NCBI GenBank assembly: GCA_015183035.1
Contig: JACZZP010000017.1
Location: 930,001 to 994,000 of the forward strand
Reading direction: 5' to 3'
Length of the DNA stretch: 64,000 nucleotides
From: Meloidogyne chitwoodi
Taxonomy: Eukaryota > Nematoda > Chromadorea > Rhabditida > Meloidogynidae
The notes beneath the pieces are model-generated. The model worked only from the letters and a program-made list of their open reading frames with translations. It had not been told where the DNA came from and did no database searches. A program made the translations under genes and the position numbers. How positions within the stretch are numbered: position 1 is the first letter of the stretch; each line of letters begins with the position of its first letter. Shown in pieces: positions 11,182-23,824 of this stretch.

Positions 11182-14100
11182 TTAAAAATTAAAATTTAAT
11201 ACCAAATTATGTCCAAGATTGCTAAATGAATTAGGCTTTGGTGATATTGAATGATCATCTACATTTGTTTGATGTTTATTTTGTTGTTTTTGATCTTTTG
11301 GAGAAGGTAAATGTCTAACTAATGCACTTAAAATTAAAAAAAAAATGAATTTGCCTCATATTAACATATATTTAAAAAAAAACTAACTAAAAAATTATTA
11401 AAATATTTTAATTTTACATTTTCTGACCTAAAAGGGCTATGATCTCTGACAGAATGTGTTATTCTTGAACCAACAGAACTTCTTGCACGAATACCGCCAA
11501 ATAACAAAGGAGAAGGATGAGAAGAATTAGAATGATATAAAGAAGGTCTACAAGGTTGTTCTAATGATAAACTATTTAAACATCCACGCTAAAAAAATGA
11601 AATGAACAATGAAAAAAATAAAAATAATTACTTCAATCCATGACTTTCTTCGTATTTGATTAACACCTGAATTAAATGTTGGTCCATTAACAAGAACACT
11701 TTCATCAGATAAATCACTTCCATTACCTATAATTTAATTTAAAATATATTTTAATTAAAAAAAAATTACAAATTCTTAAAGAAACATCAGATTCTAAAGA
11801 ACATCTTGAATCTTTTGATTCTCTTCTTTCAGTTAATCTTCCAATACCTCCTCCTCCTCTATCTTCTTCAAGGCGACCATCAGCCGAAAGAAAAGACATT
11901 TTACGATTATCATCACCACTAATTGAAGGTCTAGTAGCTGCAGTAATTAAAAGACGGGGAAGATGATTTGAAGACATTGAAACACGACGATTACAAAGAC
12001 GGCGACTAAAATTTAATTATAAAATAATAATTAGTAAAATAAAATAAAAATTCAGACGAATTATTTTCCTGAGTATCATCTGAATCATAACGAATTTGCT
12101 CAATAATATCCAAAAGAATTCGAGATGAGCTCATTACCTTTTTAAATTAATTTTTATTAAATTTTTCAATATTATATTTATCTTTTAAATATATTTTTAA
12201 ATAAAAAAATACATCATTAAAATGTGCGGGAGATATTTCAGGCAATGCCAAACCAATGACTAACTAAAAAATTATAAAATATTTTTTTTAATTAGTAATT
12301 AATTATTTTTACAGGATTAAGTAAATGATGTGCAATTACAAGGGGATCACTAAAACGACTAACATCACAAGTTAAAATTCTTTGTACAAGTCTAGATTTT
12401 GAATGAACAATAGCTGGATGTAAAGTTGAACATACTGATGTTAAAGTTAATAAATAATGAAGAGTTTGTGTATCACAACGATCACTGAGATAACCAATAG
12501 CTACTAATAAATCTATTTGACGCTTAATTAATTTTTTTAAATTAATTAATTAATTTAAATTATAGTAAACATACAGAAATTTGTTCTTGAAAGAATTGAG
12601 CTTGACTTTGTAAAGTTGGAATAAGTCTTTTACTAAGATAATGATTTGGAATAAATTCAACAATATTTGGTAATGTACGGACAGCATTTTGCTTTAAAAA
12701 ATTAAATTATTTAATTTAAAAAAAAACTTTTAAATGTGGATCTGTTCCTTTAAGAAAATAAATTAATAAATCTAAACAACGATCTTCTACTTGTTCATCA
12801 CTTAAACGTTTTAATATTAATGGCATTTGTGAAAGTAATGATTGACTTAACTAAAAATAAAATTATTTAAATAATTAATTTAAAATACAGATTTTTCTTC
12901 TGCTGCAGCTGTAATTTGCCTAAACCAAGGTCTTAATCTATGAATATTATGACTTTCACAATTCTAAAATATAATATTTAAATAAAATAAATAATAAATT
13001 ACTTTAAGCATATAACAAAGTGGACTAATAAGTGCTGGCATTAATTCTGTTGTTCCTTGTAAATGTTCATTAAAACGATTAAGAACCCTTCTAAACCATA
13101 ATGTTTCAGGAATTTGTGGAAGAATTGAACTTAGAGACTAAAAAATATATTTAAAAAAATATATTTTATTTTAAATATTTTTACATGTTTAATAAAGGCT
13201 GATTTATTGGCAGGGTCAAATTCTTGTGCCAAATCATCTAATTGCCTTAAAGCACCAAGTGCTGGTTCATCAAAATGTTTTATCTAAAATTAATTAAATT
13301 TAATAATTTTTTTAAGTTTATTTAAAACTAATGCAAGCATTTGAACAGCTGGACGTTGTTTAACCTCTTTAGAAAGAACTTTAACAAGTGATGCTTTTAA
13401 ATTAGGTCCAAGTTCATTAGTAATTAATTGTAAGCCAATATCTAATTGTTCAATAACTATTTGATAACTTTCTAAATTATTTTTAACATCAATAAGTCTT
13501 TTTCCATCTATTGGGTAAAAAATATTATAAATAAATAAATATATGTATTTTACTTGAATAAATCCAACAAATTAGTACTCCAAGTGAAAATACGTCAGCA
13601 GCAGATGTAACTGTTTGAGCATTTTGAATTAAATATTCTGGAGCTAAAAACTGAAAATATACGCTTAATAAAATAAATAAATATTTATATTTAAGTACAT
13701 CTAAATCTGGTTGAAGACATATTGGTAATTTTTTTGTCCAAGGAAAGCAAGGAAATATTCCCTTAAAAATATTTTTAATTTAAAATTAAATATTTATTTA
13801 AATAATTGTACAGGCTTTTTAGGTGAAACAGAGAAAGCAAATCCTCCAATTTTCCAATGTTGTAATGATGTGATGAAAACTGCTTGAGGTGTCAAATTTC
13901 CATGAAGAATTTTAGCATTATTATGTAAATAAGAAAGTCCCTCAACTAGTTGAAGAACTCCAAGTTTCATTTCTAATTTATCTAATGGAGTTTTATCATC
14001 AGAAGGTGAATGATTGTTAATAAATTGTTCTTCATCTCTTTCAAGTAAAAGTTTATCTAAAGTACAATATAAAGGTTCACAAGCAAAACAAATCATTTCT

Positions 14101-14970
14101 CTATTAAAGAAAAAAAGAATTAAAATAAATATAAAAAATATGAAAACTTATTTTCCACTAAAGAACTTAAAAGGCGTAATATTCTAGGATGAACAAGTTG
14201 TTGTAATTGTGATAAATCATAACGTAATAAATCTGTCAATCCAAGACGATTTGCACGACCTAACCTTGAAGGCCCTTTTATGTTACTTTTTCTGTCAAAT
14301 AAAAGAACTGATGCATCCTAAAAATAAAAAAAATATTTTCAATTAAATTTTAAATTTAGAGGACTTTATCATTTCCAACAGTTGCTTGTGCAGTAAAATG
14401 GTGCCAATGGCCGGAAAGGATTTGGCCTGTTGCTTGAAGACAATGAAATTGAGAATCTAGAGGTGTTGGCAATGAAGGTAATGTAGTAGAGGTGAAAAAA
14501 CGATGAGGAAATGATAGGCCACCAGCAGCAGAAGAAAGGGTGGAAGAAGTAGAACAAGTTGATCCACTCCTCTTCGCACCCCCATTTATGCCAGATCTGG
14601 AGTTAGAACGTTGTTGTTGTTGAGGTGATTGAACTCTAGATGATGAAGATCTGAAGAATAAATGGTAAAAAATAATAATTTTTAAAGAGACCTCTGATCA
14701 ATAATTAATTCATTTTTTAAATTTCCGTTGCCAGAAAAATCTGTGGCAGAAATAGTTCCAAGACTGGAACAATTTCGAGATTGACTTTCAATATATATAT
14801 CATTAATTCCAGCAATAGGAGAATGCTAGTATATTTAAAATTTATTAGATTCTTTTAAATAATTTAGAGAATTCTTATAATTTTTAAAATAATAATATAT
14901 TTATTTATTTTACCGGTTTAGGAGGAAAAGGAGAAGGAGTCAATTCTCTTGTTTCAAATTTTCCGTTCAT
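11182..14970 (-). CDS. SCYL2: SCYL2-like pseudokinase (SCY1-like 2)
   Basis: The start codon is at 14970 (MNGKFETRELTPSPFPPKP), and more than 15 short exons run to a TAA at 11182. After a Ser-rich N-terminus the protein-kinase-like domain shows KLEMKLGVLQLVEGLSYLHN, ILHGNLTPQAVF where an active kinase has HRDL, and WKIGGFAFSVS where DFG is expected, then FLAPEYLIQNAQTVTSAADVFSLGVLICWI. These substitutions and the HGNxTP sequence are typical of SCYL2. HEAT-like helices follow (LPNIVEFIPNHYLSKRLIPT; SLSSILPQIPETLWFRRVLN), then a Ser-rich tail. SCYL2 (CVAK104) binds clathrin and AP-2 and works in endosome-Golgi traffic. The C-terminal tail is low in complexity and of uncertain exon structure. 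Confidence 0.9.
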
Positions 14971-16756
14971 GGAAAATACATTTTAAATAAGAAAATAAAA
15001 TTTATATTTTTAAATATAAATATAATTCTACAAAATTAATGGATAAAAATAAATAATTATGAGGTGAAATAAATATACAAATAAATATTTATTTTAAATT
15101 TTTGAAAAAGTTTTAAATAAATATATTCTTAAATTATTTTAATTTTATAAATTACAAAAGTAATATTTATAAAAAAGGATATATATTTAATTTTTATTCA
15201 TTTAATATTTATAATATTTAATAGTTGTAGAAAATTACCTATGAAAATGGTAAGCGCTCAGCCGGAAAGAAAATGAGTGAGGGAGAGAAAAGGGCACAAA
15301 TACACACATCTTACGCAATTGGTTTTTTATTGTCTTTTTTCATTATTTTTTTTTAAATATGTAAATACTAGTTTCAAAAATATATAAAATTCTCTTGTTT
15401 TTATTGAAACATTAATTATTTATTTTATTATAAATTTAAAAAAAAATAAGCACGTCAGATAAGTAATTTTAATTAGAATTATTACAAATATAGCCCACCT
15501 ATTTTTAATAATTTTAAATATTTCTATTTTGGAAACAAAAAAGAATTTATACAATTTATTTGAAAAAAAGAAAGTTTAGAAAGAAAATTTTCGTATTATG
15601 CATATAAAATGTTGTGGAGATAAGAAATGCGCTAAAGGCAAACAAAAGCTGAATGCAATTAATGAAATAGGATTGTGAGGGATTGGCCATAGGGAGTGGG
15701 TGGAAAGAAAATGAAAAAAAGGATGAGAGATGGACGGATAATATGGAGAATTTAATTTGGCGTAAAAATGCTACTTGGAACAAAGAAGGGCATAAATATA
15801 TTATTATTATTAATAAATAAATATATTTACGTAAATATGTAAAAAATGAATAAAAGGAAATATTTTTTAAATTATTAAAATAAGTTAAAAATTAGAATTA
15901 AAAATTTATTGATGTTAATTTTTTAAATTTGATTAATAAAAAAATTTTAATAAATTTATTTTAAATATTAATAATTAAAAAAAGAGAAATTGAAAGAGTA
16001 AAATATTGTTGATGAGTTAATCATTATTTTTAGTAAACGAAAGGATAAAATGAGAATAATTTAAAAAAAGATTAAGGAAAATATAAATATTTTTATTGGT
16101 CCAGGCTAATAATTTATATATTTTACTTATTTTCTACTTAATGTATCAATAAAAATACTAAATGTCAGACCTCATGGGAGAGAATGCACATTTAATTATC
16201 AATATTTTTACCGGCAGTCGCCTATTTTATTAGAATAGGTTTGTTGACTTCACCCTCCAAGCTCTCAAGGGTAATTGCATTCGCGCGGCATTGGGCAAGT
16301 CAAATGAAATGGCTTTTTCTTATGCAAGCTATTTTAACTGACAGCCTTTTTGTTAGGTAATAAGAATGAGTAGATAAAAGAATTGGTAAATGTAGAAAAT
16401 GAACGAGACGAATAAAAGTAATATAGCTCGAGAAAATAGAAAAATAATTAAATAAAAAATTATTATATAACTCTAATGACCACAATCATCAATAAATTAT
16501 TCTAAAAAATATTTATTAAAATTAAATAATCAAAAAAATATACCTATGTTAATATATCTCTATAAAGCCAAACTAGTCTCTTCAAAATTAAAAATTTATT
16601 TAAATATATAATTTAAATATTACTTTTATTTTCATTTATTAAATTCCAATTTTTTGAGTATTTAAAAAAATTTACATAAAGCAATCTTTATAACAATTTT
16701 AATATTAAAATAGATAAAAATACAAGTATATGTAAAAAAAGAAAAATAATTTAATT
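14971..16756. other. intergenic region, 1.8 kb
   Basis: Mostly AT-rich, without a convincing gene. A richer block at about 15240-15310 may be part of the SCYL2 promoter or an upstream untranslated exon. A second block at 16210-16310 contains the inverted repeat CCTATT/AATAGG and GC-rich sequence of unknown meaning. Confidence 0.4.
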
Positions 16757-18735
16757 TTATCGATGTGGAAATTTCTTTTTTTGTAATTTTTTATTTTTAA
16801 ACAAATTATATAAATCTGAATAATTTTTCTTAAAATTATCGTCAATTCCCATATTTTTAATGGCCATTTGATAGGCTGTTTTTAGCAGAGTTTTATCCTT
16901 CTTTGAATTGAATTTGGTTGAAGGAAGATAAATATCATATCCAAATGGTCGTAAATAATATATAAAATATTCAAGTACATACCTAAATAATTAATTAAAC
17001 TACTTTTTATACTTTTATCACAATTTGAAATTAAGAGTTTATATTTTAATAAATATTCTTTTACTTACATAAAATCTGAGGTTATATAATGAAATGAGAT
17101 AGCATATTCACTGCAGCAATTTCGATCCTTAAACGAAAAAATAATAAATTTTAAGTAATAAGCAAAAGTAAAGAGATACTACTAAAATCTAAGAATTATT
17201 CCGATTTTTATTTCCACAATTTTTAAGGAACAAAACTATTTAATTTATCAAAAATTATTAATATTTTACCTTTTTAATATTATAATACATATATTTCCAA
17301 ATCCAAAACTTTTTACCAATATTTTTTAGTCTCATATGTTTTTGCGGTGGAAAAGGCATAAAACGATGACGGCCTAAAGAATCACGTGAGTCACCGGCTT
17401 TAACTCCAACATTTTGAAGACATAAACCAATTTCTACATCTTCTGAACCTTCATTACCTGGCTTAAACAAAAATCTTTAAAATAATTTTTCTAGCAAATT
17501 TTAATAAAATAAAAATAATACAGAACAGCCTGAACTGTTTGACAACGCTTTCTCAACAAATAATTTAAGTGACTGTCTGCTCATTACATATCCAGCACCA
17601 CCACTCATATAACCCTAAAAATTATTTTATTTTAAAATTAAAAATATTCAAAACTTGTTTAACATATGGTTTGAACTTGCATCCAAAATAGACAGGTTCT
17701 TCAGAGGAATGGGGCATAAGCATATAACGAAGATTCTCCAAAATCACAAAAGTATCATCATCTGCCTTAAGGAACCAATCAAAGTCATCCTAAAAAACTT
17801 TATTTATTTAAAAAAGATGCTAACAATGTAATGATAATATGCATGTTTAAATGCAGCCTTTGTTTTTCCCCAAAGATTATCTCTAAATAAATAAAAATAA
17901 GTAAAATATTAGTGTAATATTGTAAAGAAACCTTCCTTCAGTTAAGTTAAATGCAACGGCAGGTAAAGTAGAATCACTTATTGATGATATAAAAATGAAT
18001 TTGTTACAGCGCTTAGCCCACGTATTCTTTACATGAATAGCACGATTATTATGGTTCTCCTTGATTGTAGTAATTAAACACAAAATTCTTATTCTTTTAA
18101 AAATTTTTACAGCGAGAGTATTTTTATCTATAAAAATAAAAAAATAATTTTAAAATTAAATTGTGGCTAAATTACGTTTTTATGACCTAAGATGTATAAA
18201 ATAAACATTTACCTTTGTCTATATTTGTAAAATTCATTTGAAAGCCAAGCATTTTATTGTAATCGTCTTCTTTTATTTCATTATAAGTATACAAGTTTTT
18301 GGATGCTTTTGTTGTATTGTTCATGAACATTTTTATTATTTTTAAAGAGGAATTCGAATGTTGAAAGAAATTTGGTAAAGAACTTTTTCTGTCATCTATG
18401 ATGATTTCCTGAATATTATTTGTTCGAAATGAAAATTTGAATAAACATTTTTTTAGAAAAATATAAATTTATTTAATTAATCTGAATGTTAAAATAAAAG
18501 AAACCATTCGTTGATAGCTTAATTTTTGAGATATAGAAGAGTAACCAAAATTTGAAAAAATTACAAAAGAAAGTACAAAACCAATAATCATTCCAAAAAG
18601 AAAATTAAATTTTCCTAAAGAAATCATTTGGTGATAAACAGAAATATTTGAATATTTGATCTAAAAATTAACTTTAAATTAAATTTAAAATCAAAAGCTT
18701 ACATTATTTATCCATCTATGTAGTTTATGCAACAT
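16757..18735 (-). CDS. C1GALT1: C1GALT1-like core 1 beta-1,3-galactosyltransferase (T-synthase)
   Basis: The protein starts at 18735 ([11 protein letters not shown]), followed by a signal anchor ([20 protein letters not shown]). The GT31 core reads [20 protein letters not shown] then [32 protein letters not shown] with the DDD metal-binding motif, [38 protein letters not shown], and [20 protein letters not shown] with the EDV motif, then [19 protein letters not shown]. It ends KKKFPHR and TAA at 16757. This layout matches core 1 synthase, which adds Gal beta1,3 to GalNAc-Ser/Thr on mucin-type glycoproteins in the Golgi. The C-terminal part is Lys-rich and more divergent. A close GT31 relative cannot be excluded without a search. 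Confidence 0.87.
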
Positions 18736-19058
18736 TAATTAAAATTATTTTTAAAATTATTCTTAAAATCACTAAAAATAAAAAGGAATAAAATGTGCTT
18801 TAGCTTATATTTGTCTCACGAACAACTGTACCGGGACAATTGTCGGTTGGGACAATTATACAGTAAGCAAAGGTCAATTGTTTGATTTGCTACACACAAA
18901 AATGGTAAAACGACAAATTATGAAAGACAAAATGATAAGTAAGCCAAAATTTGATAAATTGGTACATAATACGAAACAGACAAAATGTTGTCGAAAGCCA
19001 TAAAACAAAAGGTTTATGGATGATGTTTCATAACATTTCCTCTTGTTATAACTAGAGC
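18736..19058. promoter_or_regulatory. divergent intergenic region
   Basis: About 320 bp between the C1GALT1-like gene (-) and a membrane-protein gene (+), so likely a shared promoter region. GGGACAATT occurs twice (near 18834 and 18848) in a small near-palindrome (ACAATTGTCGGTTGGGACAATT region). Confidence 0.3.
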
Positions 19059-20126
19059 ATGTCAAAACATGCAAATGCATGTTTTGCATGCGGATATGCC
19101 ATGATAAAAGAAGCTCAAAAATGGTGTTTTTACCTTCTTATGTTGTTTAGGACCTGGAAAAAATTAATTCGAAAAAAGCCATCCAAAACTTATTATAAAA
19201 AGGATTATGTACATATAATAAGTAATATTTATTTCAACATATTCTACATATTGACAGATCTTGCTACAGTTGTTTTATGGAACAACTGAATTATTTTGGT
19301 TTGAATATTTTTTATTTTTAATATTTTATTTAATTTTAGATAATTGCATTTTGGAGAACCAATGGCCGTTTTGGTTATTTATATCATTTCTTTTGTTGCA
19401 ATTCGTTTTTCTTTTTATCTTTTTGGCTACTTTTTGCTGTGTTATTGTTAAGAAGAAAGAGGAAGCTCCTGTTAAAAAGCGTTTTCAATATATTGTAAAA
19501 CAAGTTGGTGTTTTTAATGTTTAATTTAAATTTTGTTTACTTTTTATTTCTAGAGAACTCAAAGTTTACTTTCTCCCAAACACCAAACTCCTCCAAAAGT
19601 GGTTAAGTCAAAGGAAAAACCTAAAAAACGGAAAGGAAAAAAGCAAAAGGAGATGCCAAAACAGGATTTGGAAACAGCTGCTTATCTTACAGAGACATTT
19701 TATCCAATTCCACTACAACCGCGTGGAACAAATCAAGGAACACGATCTTCACAGACCGAAAAATTGCCGGAACCTATTTTGGTTGTTCGTCCGACTTCTG
19801 ACGAAAAATTGACGCCAGAAGGCGAAAAGGATAGGCCAATAAATTTCAAAACAGCGAAAACGATTGAATGTTCACCACCTTCGCCTCCATCAAAGAAGGA
19901 GCAACCGATCAACGAAGATATTCATGTTGAAACATATCCGTTAATTACTATCTCAACAGGAAGTTAGTTTAATAAAATATTTTAAAATACATATTTTATT
20001 ATAGATAATGCTGGCGAGATTGAAGCTGTATTAAGACAGTCAATTAGGAGAGAAGTTAAACTTGATTATCCTGAAGAGCAAAGTAAAGTTGAGGAAATAG
20101 TAAGACATCATAAGAAAAGTGAGTGA
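19059..20126 (+). CDS. membrane protein of unknown family with Lys/Pro-rich cytosolic tail
   Basis: My model uses ATG 19059 (MSKHANACFACGYAMIKEAQ), an intron from GTACAT at about 19208 to the AG before ATCTTGC at 19257, a membrane region with two hydrophobic stretches, then KKKEEAPVKKRFQYI. A phase-0 intron leads to RTQSLLSPKHQTPPKVVKSK, a long Lys/Pro/Ser-rich region (19599-19965), and a last exon NNAGEIEAVLRQSIRREVKL ending KKSE and TGA at 20124-20126. The strong hydrophobic block LFISFLLLQFVFLFIFLATF followed by KKK reads as a stop-transfer segment. The 5' part is the weakest; the gene may start at the second hydrophobic block through trans-splicing. The family is not recognised. Confidence 0.5.
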
Positions 20127-22723
20127 TTGATTGTATTGCTGTAAATTTTTGTTCTTATATTATTTGCCATATATCTTATTTATTTGAATGTAAAAATATT
20201 GTTTTAATATAAATATTAATTAATTAAATAAAGTTAATAATAAGTAGGTATAAAAAAAAAAGTTATTTAAAACACGTTAAGACATTTAAAAATTTCTTTA
20301 GATTTTTTATTTATTAATTCTTCATTTTATTAATCCATTCGTTATTTTTATAGCAGAATAAGGGATTTATTCGGTCGTTTTCTCTTATTATTGGACAAAA
20401 ATAAATTGGTTAAATTCTTCAAAAACGGCAGGCAACAGTTGTTATTTTTTATTTAGACAAATAACAACTAAAAAATGGAATATATTTTTGACTTTTTTAA
20501 TTGAAAACAATTATTTTTATTTATATTATAATTGAGTTTTTCTATATCTTTAAATCATCTTTTTATAAATAATTTTTAGTCCAAAAAACAAAATTATTTA
20601 AAAAATATTTTTTATTTTCTGATTAATTTTATTTATATATTTATTTTGATAAATAAAATTGCCTCTTTTTTTATTTTGTTCCTCTTTTTAAAATTATTTC
20701 CCTTGGGAGACAATCGGCTTAAACTCGACCTTGATTGAATTCTCTTATGTATATATATATGTTATTATTAATAATTTTTAGATTTATTTTAAAAATTATT
20801 TCTTATTTTTGAGAATAATATATTTATAAATATTTAAACATTTTTTTTAAATAATATAAATATTTTCTTTTTACTGTTGAAGGTCTGTCCTCTTTGTTTT
20901 AATTTTAAAATACTTAATAAATTGATTCAAAATAAAAAGAATAAAAATATCATGAGACTGATTAATTTTTTGATTTTTATAAAAATATTATCGCACATCA
21001 CTTAAAATATGTAGGAGGTTTTAATAAAAATTAACACATTGTTTTTATTTTTCCATTTTTGTTTTTAAATTTTAATTTAAAGTAATTATCAATAAATATT
21101 AAAATTTATTACTTAAATCTTTAATTAAATGTTTCATGCTTCTATGAGATATAAATATATGACCTAAAATTTTTTAATCTCTTGGCTACTTATTTTTAAG
21201 ATAATTTACCTTAAGGTATTTATTTAATTAATTTAAAAATAATTCTTTTTTTATAAAGCAATTTATGTAAAATTTAATTTTAACTATATTTTTATAATAA
21301 AAGAAAAATTTTAACTTAAAAATTTCGGGAGTAAATAATGATAAATTCTATTGATAAAAATAAATTGCCTTTAGCAGAAAAGAACACACAAATTGTTTTT
21401 TTATATTTTTATTTATTTTTACATACATTTATTATTATTATTATTATTAGCGAGATATTCATTTAATATATTTTTGATGGATTTTATTTTAAAAATATTA
21501 TAATATTAACAGGTTTATTTATTTTATATCTCCCTTAGAAGCTAATAAATTCTTTTATTTTTATTCTTTTTATTTATCAGTTTTTTTTTAATTTTTATTA
21601 TTAATTTAATTTTTTTTTCAAAAAAAGTTTTTTTTGAAAAATTAATTTTTTTGTTTTAATTAATTATAAATGCTGGAAAATATTCAAAATAAGTAATAAA
21701 GTCTTAAAAAATTTTAATGTGTTAAATAAATAATTAAAAATTAATAAATATACCTATATATATTTTTAATTAATTATTTAATTAAACTATTAATAAATAA
21801 AAAGATTTTAATTTTATTTTTTTCTAAGCTTCTTTAAATCCTTAATAATAATAATTATTCATTTATTGACAAAACATTTGTCTGGATTTTTTATTTGCTT
21901 TTTTGGCTTTAACTCTTCTTTCATGAATAATTTTGCCTTATTTCCTCCCTTTCATTCTTAATTAAGCATGCAAGAATTTATGGCTAAAATTCTTAGAAGG
22001 ATTGCTTCTCCAATGCTTTTTCCCAAGATATCCCCATTTTTGATGTAAAGCTAAAAAAAATATTTTGTTTTGGCATATTGATGACAATTGACAAATTTAT
22101 TTGTTTTTTATTTTAATATAAATATCTAAATGACATTTTTAAAAAATATTTTTATTTTAACAATTTAATATTTACAAAAATTAGTTTAGAGAAAATATTC
22201 AAAAATAAGGTAAAGCATATATTTTGGTTGTATATTATTTAAAAATTAATTTATAAATAAAATAAAATAAAATTTAATGAGCCTCGAAAATTCTGTGGTC
22301 GCCTTTTTTTCTAAGAAATTTAATTTTAATATTAACTTTATTAATTTATTTTATTTCTTTTATGCTACAAATGAAAATGGCAAAGTGAGTCAAAATATAA
22401 TTAATTTTGTGTTTTGATTATTGCTTTTTTTAATTATTATTATTTTAAAATATATTTTCTATTTTTATTCTTTTATTTTTTTAATTATTTATTTTTTTCT
22501 AATTTTAGATAATTCTTCTGAAATTTTTCTGAATTCCAGCATTTATATAATTAAAATTAATTTTTTTTTAAATTAATTAAAAAAAAATAAAATAAATATG
22601 TAAATAAATAAATGTTTTTCTTTTTTAATTAATTATTCCATTAATCCTTTATTTTTTTTTTAATTTAAATTTTCAAATAATTTTATTAATAAAAAAATAA
22701 AATTTTAGCCACGGCCTGAATGT
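20127..22723. other. intergenic region, 2.6 kb
   Basis: AT-rich with a few short TAT/TTA microsatellite-like runs, for example near 21435. No gene or element is supported. A trans-splice-type acceptor (TTTTAG, ending 22708) precedes the next gene. Confidence 0.45.
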
Positions 22724-23824
22724 ATGCGCTTTTTGGTCCGGTTCACGCTGTTGGGTGCCCTTTTTCTTATTTTCTTTTTATTATTTGCAATTAAACAAAA
22801 AAGTATTAATATTAAAAATGAAGCAACATTTTTAAAAGAAAATATTTCTGAAATTAATTCAATAATAAATAATAATAATTTTTTAATTCTTGTACGTCCT
22901 AAAGTAAATTTAAACGAGCCAACAGAAGAAGGTTTTATTTAATTTAAATAAAAATATATTTTTTGTTCAAAATTTAATTTATATTTATTTTATAGATAAA
23001 GAAGCTCGTCGTCTTCTTCAATTATCTGGAGGTACTTCTGACGACGGTATTCCTGTAGCAGTTGGTCATCAACCAAATAGTGGTGTTGGTGGTAGTTTTC
23101 CTCAATTAGAAACAGCTGTAGGTGCTGGACTTCTTTTCCCAATTGGAAGATATCCTCCTGGAAGTATTCGTGGAAATGCTATTAAAGGACAATTAACTTT
23201 AAATGTTGCTGTTGTTCTTGTAGTTTCTTTACTTTCAATTGCTATATTAATTACAGCAATTTGTTGTAAGTTTAATTAATTAATTAATTAATATAATTAT
23301 ATATTTAATTTAGGTGTAATTATTATTGCCTTAGCAATGGATTCAACAAATAATACAAAAGATGAAAATTATTCTACTTCTGATTTTAATCTTTCTAGTT
23401 GGCCTAATTTAATGTTTCCTCAACCACAAATTGATGTTGAAACGGGGTTTTTTTAAAATATTAAAAAAATATTTTATAATGCAAATTTATTTAATTTAAA
23501 GTAATAATCCACTTACTGATGATGAAATAGAAGGAAATGAAGAGGAAATTAAAAGAGAAATTAATATAAATAGCCAAAAGTTTTTTTTAAATTAATTTTT
23601 TTTAAATTTAAATTAATTTTTAGTAATTGTGATCTCGAGCTATTAATTGAAAAAGAAATTAAAAATAATAAAAATTATTGGAATGAAATGGTATAATTAT
23701 AATTTAAATTTTATTAAATTTTTAATTTTAGAGAAAACAAAAAAGTAATAATTTATTATCAAAATTTAATTATTCGAAGCAAATAACTTCTAAAATTGAA
23801 AGGCCAAATTTGTTTATTGTTTAG
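22724..23824 (+). CDS. two-span membrane protein of unknown family
   Basis: Starts at ATG 22724, 15 nt after a TTTTAG acceptor. Residues 4-25 form a hydrophobic segment (LVRFTLLGALFLIFFLLFAI). Exon 2 (about 22996-23270) encodes EARRLLQLSGGTSDDGIPVA, a Gly-rich luminal part (GVGGSFPQLETAVGAGLLFP; GRYPPGSIRGNAIKGQ) and a second membrane span (LTLNVAVVLVVSLLSIAILI TAICC), continued by VIIIALAM in the next exon. A polar, acidic tail over three short exons ends KIERPNLFIV and TAG at 23824. Exons join in phase. I do not recognise the family; a nematode-restricted membrane protein is likely. Confidence 0.6.

Noticed and set aside
15556..15783. 75-aa minus-strand open frame in the SCYL2 upstream region
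   Set aside because: No signal or domain, low-complexity hydrophobic composition, and no splice context; treated as chance.
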